Assembly: GCF_029168945.1 (NCBI RefSeq)
Contig: NC_083605.1
Location: 37,337,280 to 37,401,279, forward strand
Direction: 5' to 3'
Length of the DNA stretch: 64,000 bases
Source: Cannabis sativa
Taxonomy: Eukaryota > Streptophyta > Magnoliopsida > Rosales > Cannabaceae
Part shown: positions 46,074 through 59,017 of the stretch, piece by piece
How the letters are laid out: each line of letters starts with the position of its first letter
How positions within the stretch are numbered: the first letter of the stretch is position 1
Program-made: the position numbers and the translations under genes
Notes under the pieces: model-generated
The model's database searches: none
Told to the model about the DNA's origin: nothing
What the model saw: only the letters and a program-made list of their open reading frames with translations

Positions 46074-47780
46074 TTTTCTTTCTTTTTTTTTTTTTTGTAA
46101 ATAAAAGTGAATTTAGATTAAGATTAAAAATTAAACTTCATAGTCATTATATAAAATATTATTCAGAATCTCGATAAGATGAACCATCGAAATTACATTC
46201 TTGGTAAAAGTCCACTTAGTCATATTATGGACTGCAAAATTACATTGTCTAAGAATAAGAATAAAATTACAGCTAATGAAGAGATTTGAGAGTTGTTTAC
46301 ATTGAATCACATAATTATATAAGAGTAAATTCCCTTTCAGCGCATTGATAACTTTCTCAGAGTCACTCCCAATCATCACAAAATAGTACTTCTTCGAGAC
46401 CACTGATTCCATAACTAACAGACATGTCATCGCTTCTCCAATTAGTGGGTCAGAGAAGTTGAGCACTTTGGAAGCCGCCCACAAAACTGTCTCCTTATGA
46501 TCCCTAGCCAAAGCCACCACGCACATCGAATCACAACCAACTTTCACACCACAGCTGATTTTGACCCAGTCATTCGGGGGAGGGGACCAAGCAGCACTAC
46601 TACAAAAAAGATGTTTAGCAACACTTTTTTTATACTTAACAAAATTAAAAAGTAACACTTTTATAAGTGTTGCCTCCTAGAGTGTTACTAAAGGTTTAGA
46701 CATAAAACAACGTTTTTAAAAGTGTTACTATATGATATACTACTTAATACACATATATAACAACACTAGTTAAAAAAAACGTTGCCATATTTTTTTTAAA
46801 AAATTATAAAAAATATTAATTTTTTTAAAGTAAATATTGATTTAAATTATTAAATTTTATACTCCATTAATAATAATATGCCAAGAACATTTAATAACCT
46901 TAACTCTATAATACGTAAGAAAACAAATTTAAAAAGTGCATGGCTCGATTTATATATATATATATATATATATGATTAAGATTATAGTTTCTCTACGCAC
47001 AATTAATCTGCTCATAGAAAACAATTACACTATTATATAAAGTAAGAACACAATCACACAAAAAACAAAATCCAATGAAATAATGAACTAAAAACAAATA
47101 GGAATATAAAAACTACCTTAAATTGCCCAAACATTGTTAATTTATTAAATGTACAACAAATTTGAATTAAAAGAGATTCATCTAGCTTGAAAGTGGAAGC
47201 ATTGATTGCGTTTGAATTACAAGGTAAACATGTCTAAATATATAATAGTGAATACATAAGATATATGGCGTAGATTAGATACTTTGCAGGAGTTCTTTAA
47301 TTTGGAGGATTTCTTAATGTTAATGGTAGTTTAGAGAAAGAAATAGATAGTTATTTATTGAGCTCATATTTTACGAATGGTATATAACTGAAAGAAGTTA
47401 TACTCCACTAACATTTTTTTTAATTAAGATCAATATGTATAAATAAAAATTATATATTGCAACACTTATTTAGAAAGAGTTACCTATGATTATTTTTTAT
47501 TATCAATGAAAACGCTTTTTTATAAGTGTTACTATTGTTTATTATTATTTGTTTTAAAATGTTAGGACTTTAAATATATGAATTCTTTGGCAACACTTTA
47601 ATTTTAAGTGTATCCTATTATAAAAGTAAATAAATTAATAACACTTTTTTATCAAGTGTTGTTAAATAAGTGTTGCTAAATATCTTTTTTGTAGTAGGAG
47701 ACTCAGAGGTCATCGGAGAAGTTAACAAACAAGAATCATAATCTGCGTAACACACATAAATAGAGTCAATATACTGTTTA
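46074..47780 (-). pseudogene. L1 LINE 3' part: RNase H domain and A-tail
   Basis: The minus-strand frame 46658-46131 reads as a plant L1 C-terminal RNase H: WSPPPNDWVKISCG, GEAMTCLLVMES, VMIGSDSEKVINALKG and CNFAVHNM. Downstream on the minus strand (46097-46074) is a long A-run, the expected poly(A) tail. The 5' continuation is broken first by a CACTA-like MITE (46595-47697) and then by the Tekay-like element at 47781. The remaining ORF2 parts are at 57483-58993. The element is dead. Confidence 0.75.
46595..47697. mobile_element. Non-autonomous CACTA-like element in the L1
   Basis: The left end CACTACTACAAAAAAGATG continues TTTAGCAACACTT. The right end is AAGTGTTGCTAAATATC followed by TTTTTTGTAGTAG. 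After the outermost bases this is a ~29-bp inverted repeat with one mismatch. Copies of AGTGTT(G/A)C/GTAACACT are scattered internally. The interior (1.1 kb) has no transposase. The last bases of the right end and the 3-bp target duplication are not clean. Confidence 0.75.
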
Positions 47781-50136
47781 TGTAAAGCCTGCTTAGTTTA
47801 ATTTAGAAATTATCAGTTAATTATGATTAATTATGAAAATTATTTATAGCTATTTAAATAATTTATTATGTTGTTATTTATGGAATCTCGTAAATGCATG
47901 GTTATGTCATTCAGTAGTTTTCATATTTTGCATTTCCGGTGCCCGGTATTTTGGAATTCGGCGTTTGGCTCAGTAGAAATCACAACTTAGTATGTTAGTA
48001 GTTTGGGACGAGTTTTTAGACATTGGGAATGTCGGGAATGGCCGGGAATTTAGAATTTCCCAAAAATACCCCTTTAGTGATTTTAGTATGGAGGGGCAAA
48101 ATGGTCTTTTTACCCCAATGACTTTTTGTCTTTTTGTGAATTGATTATTTGAAAATAAATGTTTATTTTATATGTTATTTGGCTGAAATAAATTAGTGTT
48201 TAAAGATTCCTTTTTATTCATTTTTTCATTCAAACTTAGAAAATAGAAAAAAATGCAAAAAAGGCTCTCTCTTTTCCTCTCTTCCTCTCTCACTGAGTGT
48301 AGGTGATTCTAGGGCTGGAATTTCTGAATTTTCAAGCTAATTTCATTCATTCTAAGTGTTCTTCAACCTTGGTAAAGTTTCTAACTCTTTTCCTTTTGTT
48401 CTTTTTAGAAAATGTGTAAAAGATGATGATGCATGCATGAGTTATAGTTGTTGTTGCTGCTGTGAATTTGTCCTTGATTTCAGAGGTGTAAGCTTGTTAG
48501 ATTAGGGTTATTTAAATTGTTTTGGAAGCATGTTAGTTAGGTTGAGTAAAGCTTTGATTTTTTCTATGTAAATTATGTGATTTTTGAAAGAAAGAGCTAT
48601 GTTTTGTTGCTGGAATGTTGTTGATGTTTGTTATTGTTTTCTGAAGTTATTCTATGCTTGATTAAGTAGAATTAAGCTGGTTTGAATGGATGTTGTTTAG
48701 ATTTGCTCAAGTTTGAGTTTAGAACTCAAAGCTTGAGCTCCAATGGTGATTTTTGTTTCTGTACATTCTGGGTAGGTTTGATGCCTTAGAAATGTTCTAG
48801 GGGTTATATGGAATAGGTCTGGAAAGTTTGAGGTAATTTGGAGTTGATTTGAGCAAGATATGAAAATTTGATTGTTGCTGCCTGCGAGGAACTGGAATTC
48901 CGGTTGTGCATCCGGAATTCCGGATGGGGGTCCTGAATTTTCCAGAACCGGAATTAGGTTGGGCAACCAGGTCTACCTCGGTTGGGGAATTTTCGAAACC
49001 CTTATTTTTCTCGTTTTTATGGTTTAGGGGGTATTGCCATGCTTTTTATCGATAGGGAAACTTTTAGTTACTAGTTTAAGTCCCCGGGAAGTGATTTAGC
49101 GTGTCACTTATAGTGTTGTGATTTTTATGGTTTAGGAGCACATGTAATCCGCTCAGCTAAAGTTCCAGTCAGGTTGACCGGCACACCTGAATTCGGAATC
49201 CAGGTAAGATTAGTATAACAGTATGCATATGTAGATTACATGTTTAGCGAGCATGTAGGAAGCCTATTAGATTACATTAGTTATGTATGTTGGCTTCGAA
49301 CCATCCAACCCTGTCACGTCGGTACAGGCTGGAGTATGACCAGCAGCCGGAGTATGACCGGTTCGACTGATCAGGCTGACACTTGGTTGGTGGTTCCGTA
49401 CTATTGACGTATCCCGTCGGTACAGGCTGGAGTATGACCAGCAGCCGGAATATGACCGGTTCGACCGGTCAGGAGGATATAGTAACACGTCGGTACAGGC
49501 TGGAGTATGACCAGCAGCCGGAGTATGACCGGTTCGACCGATCAGGTTGTTACGTGTCAATAGTACCGTCCCTATGAACGTTCGTAACTCGGTACCATGT
49601 TGGACATGGCAAGAAGTGGCTCGCATCGTGTTGGACACGGCAGTATGGCGGGACTCGGTATCGTGTTGGACACGGCTTAGGGCCAGTGGTTATGACCGTG
49701 GTATGGGCGTCTGATCATAACCGGGATTATGTATGAGTATTATTATGCTTTTCTTACTGAGTCTGTCGACTCACAGTTTTACGTTTATGTGTAGGTAAAG
49801 GCAAGGCAAGAGCTGATGGACCGTGAGCGAGCTTATGAAGATTGTACATGTCGGGGCAGTTAGGCCTGGAGCGTACGATCATCGGGACAACGAGGCTGAT
49901 TTTTGTAACTGGTCGTTAGACGACGTTTATTTTGGGTATCAATTAAACAGTTGAAACTTTTTGTAAATGATTTTGTAATCGGGATCCCGAGTCTTTTGTA
50001 ATATTATTTTATAAGTTTAATTAAAAAGCAAAATTTTTAATTAATCACGTTTTCCCATAAACCTCGTTGATTAGCAACGAGCTGAACAACATGTTTAAAA
50101 ATCACGTAATACGCCTATGTTAGTTAGGGTGTTACA
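47781..50136 (+). repeat. 5' LTR of the Tekay-like element
   Basis: 2356 bp, TGTAAAGCC...GTGTTACA. It includes three nearly identical ~59-bp repeats (49317-49375, 49415-49473, 49488-49546) built around GGAGTATGACC, followed by repeats of GTGTTGGACA(C/T)GGC (49590-49678). Near 49755 is the CTGAGTC...GACTCAC inverted repeat shared with the LTR remnant at 2365-2946. Confidence 0.92.
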
Positions 50137-50139
50137 ATT

Positions 50140-50151
50140 TGGTATCAGAGC
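50140..50151 (+). other. Primer-binding site (initiator tRNA-Met type)
   Basis: TGGTATCAGAGC three bases after the 5' LTR end, the classical minus-strand primer site of plant chromoviruses. Confidence 0.88.
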
Positions 50152-50418
50152 CGCCAGGTTGTCTTCCGAAGATCGTCACGACATGTACAATCATCATTAG
50201 CAGTTAGCTCGGTTCACGGTTCAGTAAGCCTTTATTGCTTTAGTAGTTTATTTTATTCAGTTATGAAAAAGAAAAGCCTGTTAGGAAGCATGTTAGTAGC
50301 CTGATAGTAGAATAGGCGCATGTTTCGTTTTTAATTTGCAAATTAAGCGGCATTAGTAAGCTCTCCTTGAATACGACCTGATATGCCAACTCTTGGTTTC
50401 GCAGGCGGTTCTAATGAG

Positions 50419-53400
50419 ATGGACGCCAGGCGGACTACCAGGAGTCAGGGCAACTCCGTAGGGTCGAACTAAGGACAGGGAGCTCAGTTTCCCCCACCTG
50501 TTAGGGGCCGAGGTAGAGGTCCCCGAGGCAGGGCTCGTGGTCGGGGTGATGAGAACCCGCCACAGGCTGCCCAGGCTCCCCCAGCCGATCAGGGAGCCCA
50601 GAATTGGGAGTTGCGGTTTGCGGAAATGCAAGCCCGGATTGAAGAGCAAGACCTCGAGATTCAGAGGTTGAGACAGCAGGGTGCTCCTGCAGTTCCTGGT
50701 GCCGTAGTTCCTGTGGCACCGCCCTGCGCCTGTGCCGAGATAGTGGTGGCGGCCCATAGATTGGAACCTTTGTACGAACGGTTCTGGAAGCAAGCACCTC
50801 CGGTTTTCCTGGGAGGTCCGGACGTGATGAAAGCCGAGCAGTGGCTGACGGTGATTACCAAGATTTTGAACTTCATGGGTGTCACCGGTAACGATAGAGT
50901 GGTGTGTGCCACTTTCCAGTTCTAGGAGGACGCTCTGGTCTGGTGGGACATGGTGTCGCAGATCCATGACGTCACCACCATGACCTGGGAAAGGTTCCAG
51001 GAACTCTTTAACGCAAAGTACTACAATGAGGCGGTCAGAAGTGCCAAGAGGAAAGAGTTCGCTCACCTGACCCAGCGTGAGAATATGAGCGTCACTGAGT
51101 ATACTACTCAGTTTGATCGGTTGGCGAGGTTAGCCTCAGGAATTGTGCCGACCGACTTCAACAAGAAGGAGAAGTATCTGGACGGGTTGAATGCCAGGAT
51201 CAGGCATGATTTGATGATTACCACGGACGACAGCACCACCTATGCTCAGATGGTGGAGAAGGCACTGCGAGCTGAGGGCGCAGTTGGGTGTATGTTAGAG
51301 TCATCCAAAGTACTCGGTGAGTGGCGGGGCTCACCCCTCCCGCATCGGGCTTTTAGCAGGTGGGGAGTAGTGGTTCGGCCATTGGCCAGAGGAAGAGAGC
51401 ACCCACTGCTTCCGGTGGCTCGAGTCAGAACAAGAGGTTCCGGGGGAACCAGAACAGTTTGAGTCGTCCTGGTGGTACTGAGACCCGATTCTCCTATCCC
51501 GAGTGCCCTAGCTGCAAGAGGCACCATCGAGGTGAGTGCAAAGGTCAGGGATGCTTTCACTGTGGCATGCCCGGACACTTCAAGAGGGACTGTCCCCAGC
51601 TCCGATCAGAGGCACCGAGAGCTCCGGCGATACCCACTCCAGCCAGGGTGTTCGCCATTACTCAGGCTGATGCAGATGCCAGCCCATCAGTTGTCACAGG
51701 TCAGCTTTCTATTAACAACTCGCTATATTCAGTGCTGTTTGATTCTGGGGCTACACATTCTTATGTGGCGGCTAGAGTCTTTAGTAAATTGGGTAGACCG
51801 TATGATAGTTATGAATCAGGGTTTGGAACCCTATTACCTGGCGGAGAATTGGTTATCTCCAATAGGTGGATTAGGTCTATGCCGATCAGGATAGATGGTA
51901 GAGAGTTAAGTGCTGATCTGATAGAGATGAGTTTAGTCGAATTCGATATTATTTTAGGAATGGATTTCCTATCTAAATATTCGGCGAGCATTGATTGTAA
52001 AAGGAAGATGGTGATTTTCCAACCGGAAAGTGAGGAACCATTTGTGTTTGTTGGTTCAGTTCAGGGATCTCGGATCCCGGTGATCTCGGCTATGTCAGCT
52101 AGAGAATTGTTGCACGGCGGTTGCTTAGGGTTTCTGACCGTGGTGGTGGACACCACTCGGCCAGATACCATTCGGCCAGAGGACATCAGGGTGGTTCGGG
52201 AATTTTTGGATGTTTTTCCCGAAGAACTTCCAGGGTTACCACCTCAGCGGGAGATTGATTTCGTGATAGACTTGGCACCAGGGGTGGAACCGGTTTCCAA
52301 AGCCCCGTATAGAATGGCTCCAGCTGAACTTAAGGAATTAAAGATTCAGCTCCAAGGGTTGCTTGACATAGGGTTCATTCGGCCCAGTGTGTCACCAGGG
52401 AGCCCGGTTTTATTCGTCAAGAAGAAGGATGGATCTATGAGGATGTGCATCGACTACGTAGAATTGAACAAGCCGACGGTGAAGAATAAATATCCATTAC
52501 CTAGGATCGATGATTTGTTCGATCGAGCCGGGGAAGAAGGTCTTTTCTAAGATTGATCTCCGTTCGGGTTATCATCAGTTGAGAATCCGAGAGGAGGACA
52601 TTCCGAAGACGGCTCTCTGCACTAGGTATGGACATTATGAGTTTCTGGTTATGTCATTCGGACTAACCAATGCTCCTGCAGCATTCATGGACCTGATGAA
52701 TAGAGTATTCAAGGATTTCCTCAATATCTGTGTGATTGTGTTTATCGACGACATCCTCGTGTACTCTCAATCAGAAGAGGAGCATGAGTTACATCTTCAG
52801 ATGGTACTGCAACGACTTCGAGAACATAAGATTTATGCCAAGTTCAAGAAATGTGAGTTCTGGCTATCTCAGGTGTCCTTCCTAGGGCACATTGTGAGCA
52901 AAGATGGGATCAAGGTGGATCCCGGGAAGATTGAATCCGTCAGGGATTGGCCGAGACCGAAGACAGTGATAGAGATTAGAAGCTTCTTGGGTTTAGCTGG
53001 GTACTACCGTAGGTTCGTTGAAGGGTTCTCTAAAATTTCAATGCCCCTAACCGAGCTTACAAAGAAGAATCAGCGATTTATTTGGCCAGACAAGTGCGGA
53101 GCTAGTTTTCAGGAGCTAAAACAGAGGTTGATTACCGCTCCAGTGCTAGATTTGCCTTCAGACAAGGAGAAGTTCGTAGTTTATTGTGACGCATCCAAAC
53201 AGGGTTTGGGGTGTGTATTGATGCAAGCCGATCGGGTTATCGCTTATGCCTCCCGTCAGTTAAAGGATTATGAACAGCGATACCCGACTCGTGATCTAGA
53301 GTTGACCGCAGTGGTTTTTGCATTGAAGATTTGGCGGCATTACCTTTACGGGGAGAAGTGTGAGATCTATACCGACCATAAAAGTCTCAAATATTTCTTT

Positions 53401-55103
53401 ACTCAGAAGGATTTGAATATGAGACAGAGGCATTGGTTGGAATTAGTGAAAGATTACGATTGTGAGATCCTCTATCACCCCGGAAAAGCCAATGTAGTGG
53501 TCGATGCCCTGAGCAGAAAGGGTCCCGGGCAAGTGGCTAGTATGGTTCAGATCTCACCTCGGGGCCTACAGAGGATATGGTTAGATCCAGCATTGAGTTT
53601 GTGGTAGGCCGGCTTCACAACTTAACGCCGCAATCCGATCCGTTGGAAAGAATAAAAGTTGCTCGGATGACTCGATCCGCAGTTAGTGAAGATCCGAGAT
53701 GAGGTGTTAGGCTCGGTCAAGCGAAGGACTTTTCAGTGTCGGACGGTGGGATGCTTTTGTATAAAGCCAGGGTTTGTGTTCCGAATAGTGTGGAACTTAG
53801 GAATGAGATCTTTGAGGAGGCTCATTCTACCCCGTATTCTCTGCATCCCGGCACCACTAAGATGTACCAAGATTTGAAACCGTACTTCTGGTGGAGCGTT
53901 ATGAAGAAGAATTTGGTAGAATTCGTATCGAGATGCCTCACTTGTCAGCAGATTAAGGCTGAACATCGTAGACCCAGCAGGGTTGTTGCAGCCTTTAACC
54001 CTACCAGAATGGAAATGGGAAGATATTACGATGGATTTTGTGGTCGGGTTACCTAGGACCACGGGTTTATTTGATTCCATCTGGGTAGTGGTGGATCGAT
54101 TTACGAAATCTGCTCATTTTCTGCCGGTTAGAACAACATTTACAGTGGATCAGTTGGAAGAGTTGTATGTCAGAGAGATAGTGAGACTTCACGGGGTACC
54201 GAAGTCGATAGTTTCGGACAGGGATCCGAAGTTCACCTCCAAATTTTGGCAAAGTTTGCAACGGGCAATGGGTACAAGGCTGAAATTTAGTACAGCATTC
54301 CATCCTCGGGACAGGATGGTCACCCGAAAGGACAATTCAGATATTGGAGGACATGTTGAGAGCCTGTGTTATGGACTTTAAAGGCTCATGGAATAAATAT
54401 CTACCGTTGATAGAATTTTCTTACAACAACAGTTATCAGAGTACGATAGGGATGGCTCCCTATGAACTGTTATACGGTAGGAAATGTAGATCCCCTATCC
54501 ACTGGGATGAGACAGGGGAGAGGAAATACCTAGGTCCAGAGTCAGTACAACGGACCAATGAGGCAATAGAGAAGATAAAAGCTAGAATGCTTGCCTCACA
54601 GAGTAGACAGAAGAGTTACGCAGATCCAAAACGCAGAGATGTTGAGTTCCAAGTAGGGGACCATGTGTTTTTACGGAGTATACGCGATGAAGGGGATTAA
54701 ACGTTTCGGGAAAAGAGGCAAATTATGCCCTAGATTTACAGGACCTTTCGAGATTCTCGAGAAGATAGGTCAAGTGGCATATCGGTTAGCATTGCCTCCA
54801 GCCTTATCAGCAGTTCACAACGTATTCCATGTCTCGATGTTGAGAAAATACGTTTCAGATCCCTCTCATATACTCAGTTATGAGAGTCTTGAGCTACAGC
54901 CAGACATGACTTATGAGGAACGGCCCGGTGCGGATCCCGGATAGAAAGGATAAAGTCCTTCGGAATAAGACCATAGCATTGGTCAAGGTTCTCTGGAGAA
55001 ACAGTAAGGTGGAGGAAGCCACCTGGGAGCTAGAGTCAGATATGAGAGCTCAATATCCAGAGTTATTCAGGTTAGATTTCGGGGACGAAATCCTTTTAAG
55101 GGG
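50419..55103 (+). pseudogene. Tekay-like gag-pol polyprotein (stops and frameshifts)
   Basis: Starts at ATG 50419 (MDARRTTRSQ). Gag includes FLGGPDVMKAEQWL, WERFQELFNAKYY and a zinc knuckle [14 protein letters not shown] (51552-51593). Protease has [11 protein letters not shown] (Asp at 51741). RT has [10 protein letters not shown] and FIDDILVYS (~52742). RNase H begins [10 protein letters not shown] (Asp at 53188). Integrase has an HHCC finger (~53823-53950), then WEDITMDFVVGLP and VSDRDPKF (~54214). A chromodomain (VLWRNSKVEEATWELE, ~54985-55032) ends the protein. Stops occur at 50470 and 50923. Frame changes lie near 51290, 52530, 53570, 53990, 54310, 54690 and 54930. Confidence 0.92.
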
Positions 55104-55115
55104 GGGGGGGATAGT

Positions 55116-57477
55116 TGTAAAGCCCGCTTAGTTTAATTTGGAAATTATCAGTTAATTATGATTAATTATGAAAATTATTTATAGCTATTTAAATAATTTA
55201 TTATGCTGTTATTTATGGAATTCAGAAATGCATGGTTATGTCATTCAGTAGTTTTCATATTTTGCATTTCCGGTGCCCGGTATTTTGGAACTCGGTGTTT
55301 GGCTCAGTAGAAATCACAACTTAGTATGTTAGTAGTTTGGGACGAGTTTTTAGACATTGGGAATGTCGGAAATGGCCGGGAATTTAGAATTTCCCAAAAA
55401 TACCCCTTTAGTGATTTTTATGTGATTTTAGTATGGAGGGGCAAAATGGTCTTTTTGCCCCAATGACTTTTTGTCTTTTTGTGAATGAATTATTTGAAAA
55501 TAAATGTTTATTTTATATGTTATTTGGCTGAAATAAATTAGTGTTTAAAGATTCCTTTTTATTCATTTTTTCATTCAAACTTAGAAAATAGAAAAAATTG
55601 CAAAAAAGGCTCTCTCTTTTCCTCTCTTCCTCTCTCGGCTGGTAGGGTGATTCTAGGGCTGGAATTTCTGAATTTTCAAGCTAATTTCATTCATTCTAAG
55701 TGTTCTTCAACCTTGGTAAAGTTTCTAACTCTTTTCCTTTTGTTCTTTTTAGAAAATGTGTAAAAGATGATGATGCATGCATGAGTTATAGTTGTTGTTC
55801 TTCTTGTGAATTTGTCCTTGATTTCAGAGGTGTAAGCTTGTTAGATTAGGGTTATTTAAATTGTTTTGGAAGCATGTTAGTTAGGTTGAGTAAAGCTTTA
55901 ATTTTTTCTATGTAAATTATGTGATTTTTGAAAGAAATAGCTATGTTTTGTTGCTGGAATATTGTTGATGTTTGTTATTGTTTTCTGAAGTTATTCTATG
56001 CTTGATTAAGTAGAATTAAGCTGGTTTGAATGCATGTTGTTTAGATTTTCTCAAGTTTGAGTTTAGAACTCAAAGCTTGAGCTCCAATGGTGATTTTTGT
56101 TTCTGTACATTCTGGGTAGGTTTGATGCCTTAGAAATGTTCTAGGGGTTATATGGAATAGGTCTGGAAAGTTTGAGGTAATTTGGAGTTGATTTGAGCAA
56201 GATATGAAAATTTGATTGTTGCTTTACTGCGAGGAACCGAATTCGGTTGTGCATCCAGACCGGATGGGGGTCCCGAATTTTCCGTAGACCTGGAATTCCG
56301 TTGGGCAACCGGTCTAATCGGGTTTGGGGAATTTTTCGTAAACACTAGTTTTCCTCGTTTTTATGTTTTAGGGGGTATTGCCATGCTTTTTATCGATAGG
56401 AAACTTTTTGTTCCTAGTTTAAGTCCCCGGAAGTGATTTAGCGTGTCACTTATAGTGTTGTGATTTTTATGGTTTAGGAGCACATGTCCGTAATCCACTA
56501 AAGTTCCGGTCGAGTTGGCCGCACACAATTCGAATCCAGGTAAGATTAGTATAACAGTATGCATATGTAGATTACATGTTTAGCGAGCATGTAGGAAGCC
56601 TATTAGATTACATTAGTTATGTATGTTGGCTTCGAACCATCCAACCCTGTCACGCCTATGACAGCCGGAGTATGACCAAAGACGGAGTATGACCTGGCTC
56701 GACCGATCAGCCGACACTTGGTTGGTGGTTCCGTACTATTGACGTATCCCGCCCAGACAGCCGGAGTATGACCAAGCGTGAAGATCCTCGAGTCCGACCG
56801 GCTCGACCGATCGGGGAGGATATAGTAACACGCTTCGATGTGGCCGGAGTATGACCAAAGAATGAGTATGACCGGATTCGACCGATCGTGTTGTTACGTG
56901 TCAATAGTACCGTCCCTATGAACGTTCGTAACTCCGCACCATGTTGGACATGGCAAGAAGGGCTCGCACCGTGTTGGACACGCAAAGATATGGGACTCGC
57001 ATCGTGTTGGACACGGCAGAGGGTTATGATCGTGGTATGGGCGTCCGATCATAACCGGATTATGTATGAGTATTTTTATGCTTTTCATCGAGTCCGTTGA
57101 CTCACGGTTTTACGTTTATGTGTAGGTAAAGGCAAGGCTAGTAGCCGATGGACCGTGAGCGAGCTTATGAAGATTGTACATGTCGGGGCTAAGCGTTAGG
57201 CTCGGAGCGTACGATCATCGGGACGGCCGAGGTCGATTTTTGTAATCGGTCGTTAGACGACGTTTATTTTGGGTATCGCTTAAACATGCTATTGAAACTT
57301 TTTGTAAATGATTTTGTAATCGGGATCCCGAGTCTTTTGTAATATTATTTTATAAGTTTAATTAAAAAGCAAAAATTTTATTTAATCACGTTTTTCCATA
57401 AACCTCGTTGATTAGCAACGAGCTGCACAGCATGTTTAAAAATCACGTAATACGCCTATGTTAGTTAGGGTGTTACA
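55116..57477 (+). repeat. 3' LTR of the Tekay-like element
   Basis: 2362 bp, same ends as the 5' LTR. Most of it is nearly identical to the 5' LTR, but three CG-rich patches differ strongly: ~56220-56350, ~56485-56530 and the repeat block 56650-57020. Preceded by a polypurine tract with ten consecutive G residues (55101-55110). Confidence 0.92.
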
Positions 57478-57482
57478 GTTTA

Positions 57483-58993
57483 ACATTACATATAAAATTA
57501 TTATGTACCTTATCATTACGGGCTTTCTAGATTGTGTCGACTACAATTGAAGCATATAGGAAAAGTTCTTGAACGTTCACACCTCAGTCTTTAGACTCCA
57601 TAAAAATTTAACCCAATCCCACATTCGGGCTCCAGATTCCTGAACTGGGAAAACACCCCATGAGAAAGACCTCCAAAGGTGAAAGACAAAGTTGCAATAG
57701 AGAAAAATGTGTTCCATCGTTTCATCACTCTCTCCATAAAAAGGACAGGAAACATCCTCAATATGCAACCTTTTAGCCAGAATGGAGTGAATAGGCAGAG
57801 TTTTAAAGAGAATGCTCCACTAAAGTACCTTGTGACGCTCCAAAATTTTTGAATTCCAAATTTTATTCCACATACTTGGAGCAACACTGCAACGAGGAGC
57901 CCAATTTAGGGCCGGGACCAGGTAGGCTGACTTAGTAAAGAATAAACCATTCGACTCTTTAGTCTAAATCCACCAGTCCGAACCCTGACCTCCAGGTTTA
58001 CCTCCCTTGATAATGTTATTTGTTATTTCAGGATTGAACATAGCTTGAGGCTTTGTTAAATTCCAGTCCCCATTTTTTGTTAGTAAGTTTGCTACTTTCT
58101 TGAAACCCTCCACCCAAGTGCAATTCGGTTGGTAGAATCCATGGCCATGCATAATCTACGGATCCTCCCAAATATTAGTATATTTCTCATCTAAAATGAT
58201 TTTACATGCACCTTATTTAATGATCTCCTTAGTTTTTACAACATTCTTCCAAAATCAAGAGTCCAAGCTCTTGTAGGCACATTTCAAGAACGATCTTCCC
58301 TTCAGGTACTTAGCACTTAGGATCTTATAACACAGCTTACTTATCCCTAGTTAGAAGAGCCTGGCCCCATTTTTTCAAAAGAGCACAATTAATTTCTTGA
58401 GTTTTTCTAAAGCCTAGACAACCTCTAGACTTCGACAAACAAATCTGATACCAAGCCTTCAAGTAGATACCCCTCTTTCCTTGCTCACAACCCCACTAAA
58501 AGCTGCTAACCATACCATCAATTTTAGAAGCAAGCCTATTAGATAGCTTCGTTGTTTGCATTGCGTAAATTGGTAAGGAGAGGCCTACTGATTTGATCAG
58601 AGTAGCTCGACCTGCTTTAGAGAGCAATTTTAACTTCCACCCATGAAGCTTATAGACTAGGTTATCAAGAATGAAATTAAAGTCTACATCTTTATTTCGA
58701 CTACGAAACAAAGGGGGGAGCCCAAGATAATTAATATTTCCAGTGGCAATGTTAAGGCCAAGTTCTTTCTTGATATTACGTTTCATCCCCTCTTTATTCA
58801 ATATACTCTCCACCTCATTACGCCTATTACGGATAGTGGTGGTAGTAAGGAAAAAATTTGAACATTTGTCCCCCTCCTTTATCCAAGAAATATGAGATCT
58901 CTGTTGCCAGTAAAGAGCTTTCCGTCTAAGGGCCTTGTTAAGGACCTTCCTTACTTCTGATTCCTTAGCCCAACTTCTATTATCCATCGGCAT
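57483..58993 (-). pseudogene. L1 LINE ORF2 fragments: RT tail and zf-RVT
   Basis: Reading leftwards: 58993-58500 has [23 protein letters not shown], the conserved stretch before RT, then after a deletion NINYLGLP and [19 protein letters not shown] from the region after the RT catalytic core. 58152-57964 is a decayed linker. 57887-57577 holds the zinc-binding RT domain (RLHIEDVSCPFYG, then TMEHIFLYCNF). The RT active-site region is missing. The frame is broken several times. This is the upstream part of the L1 whose RNase H and tail are at 46074-47780. Confidence 0.8.
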
Positions 58994-59017
58994 CCTCTAG
59001 ATATCTATGAGTTATTT

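Larger units (their letters stand above)
47781..57477 (+). mobile_element. Tekay-like Ty3/gypsy chromovirus
   Basis: LTRs at 47781-50136 and 55116-57477, with the perfect 5-bp target duplication GTTTA (47776-47780 and 57478-57482). A tRNA-Met primer site follows the 5' LTR and a G-run polypurine tract precedes the 3' LTR. The order is gag, protease, RT, RNase H, integrase, chromodomain, typical of chromoviruses. The clade is inferred from the RT/IN style and chromodomain. Many stops and frameshifts make it inactive as written. Confidence 0.94.

Noticed and set aside
45853..46104. 83-aa plus-strand frame with Met/Phe-rich ends
   Set aside because: It overlaps the 39-bp direct repeat and the L1 poly(T) run; no domain.
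49317..49546. Repeats with spacers as a CRISPR array
   Set aside because: The repeats are inside a retrotransposon LTR of a plant genome, have unequal spacing (98 and 73 bp), and no cas genes are present.
49267..49638. 123-aa minus-strand frame with repeated SRTGHTPAAGHTPACTD text
   Set aside because: It is the translation of the 59-bp LTR repeats, not a protein gene.
50353..51066. 237-aa minus-strand open frame
   Set aside because: Antisense to the Tekay-like gag, which explains its openness; the protein has no recognisable domain.
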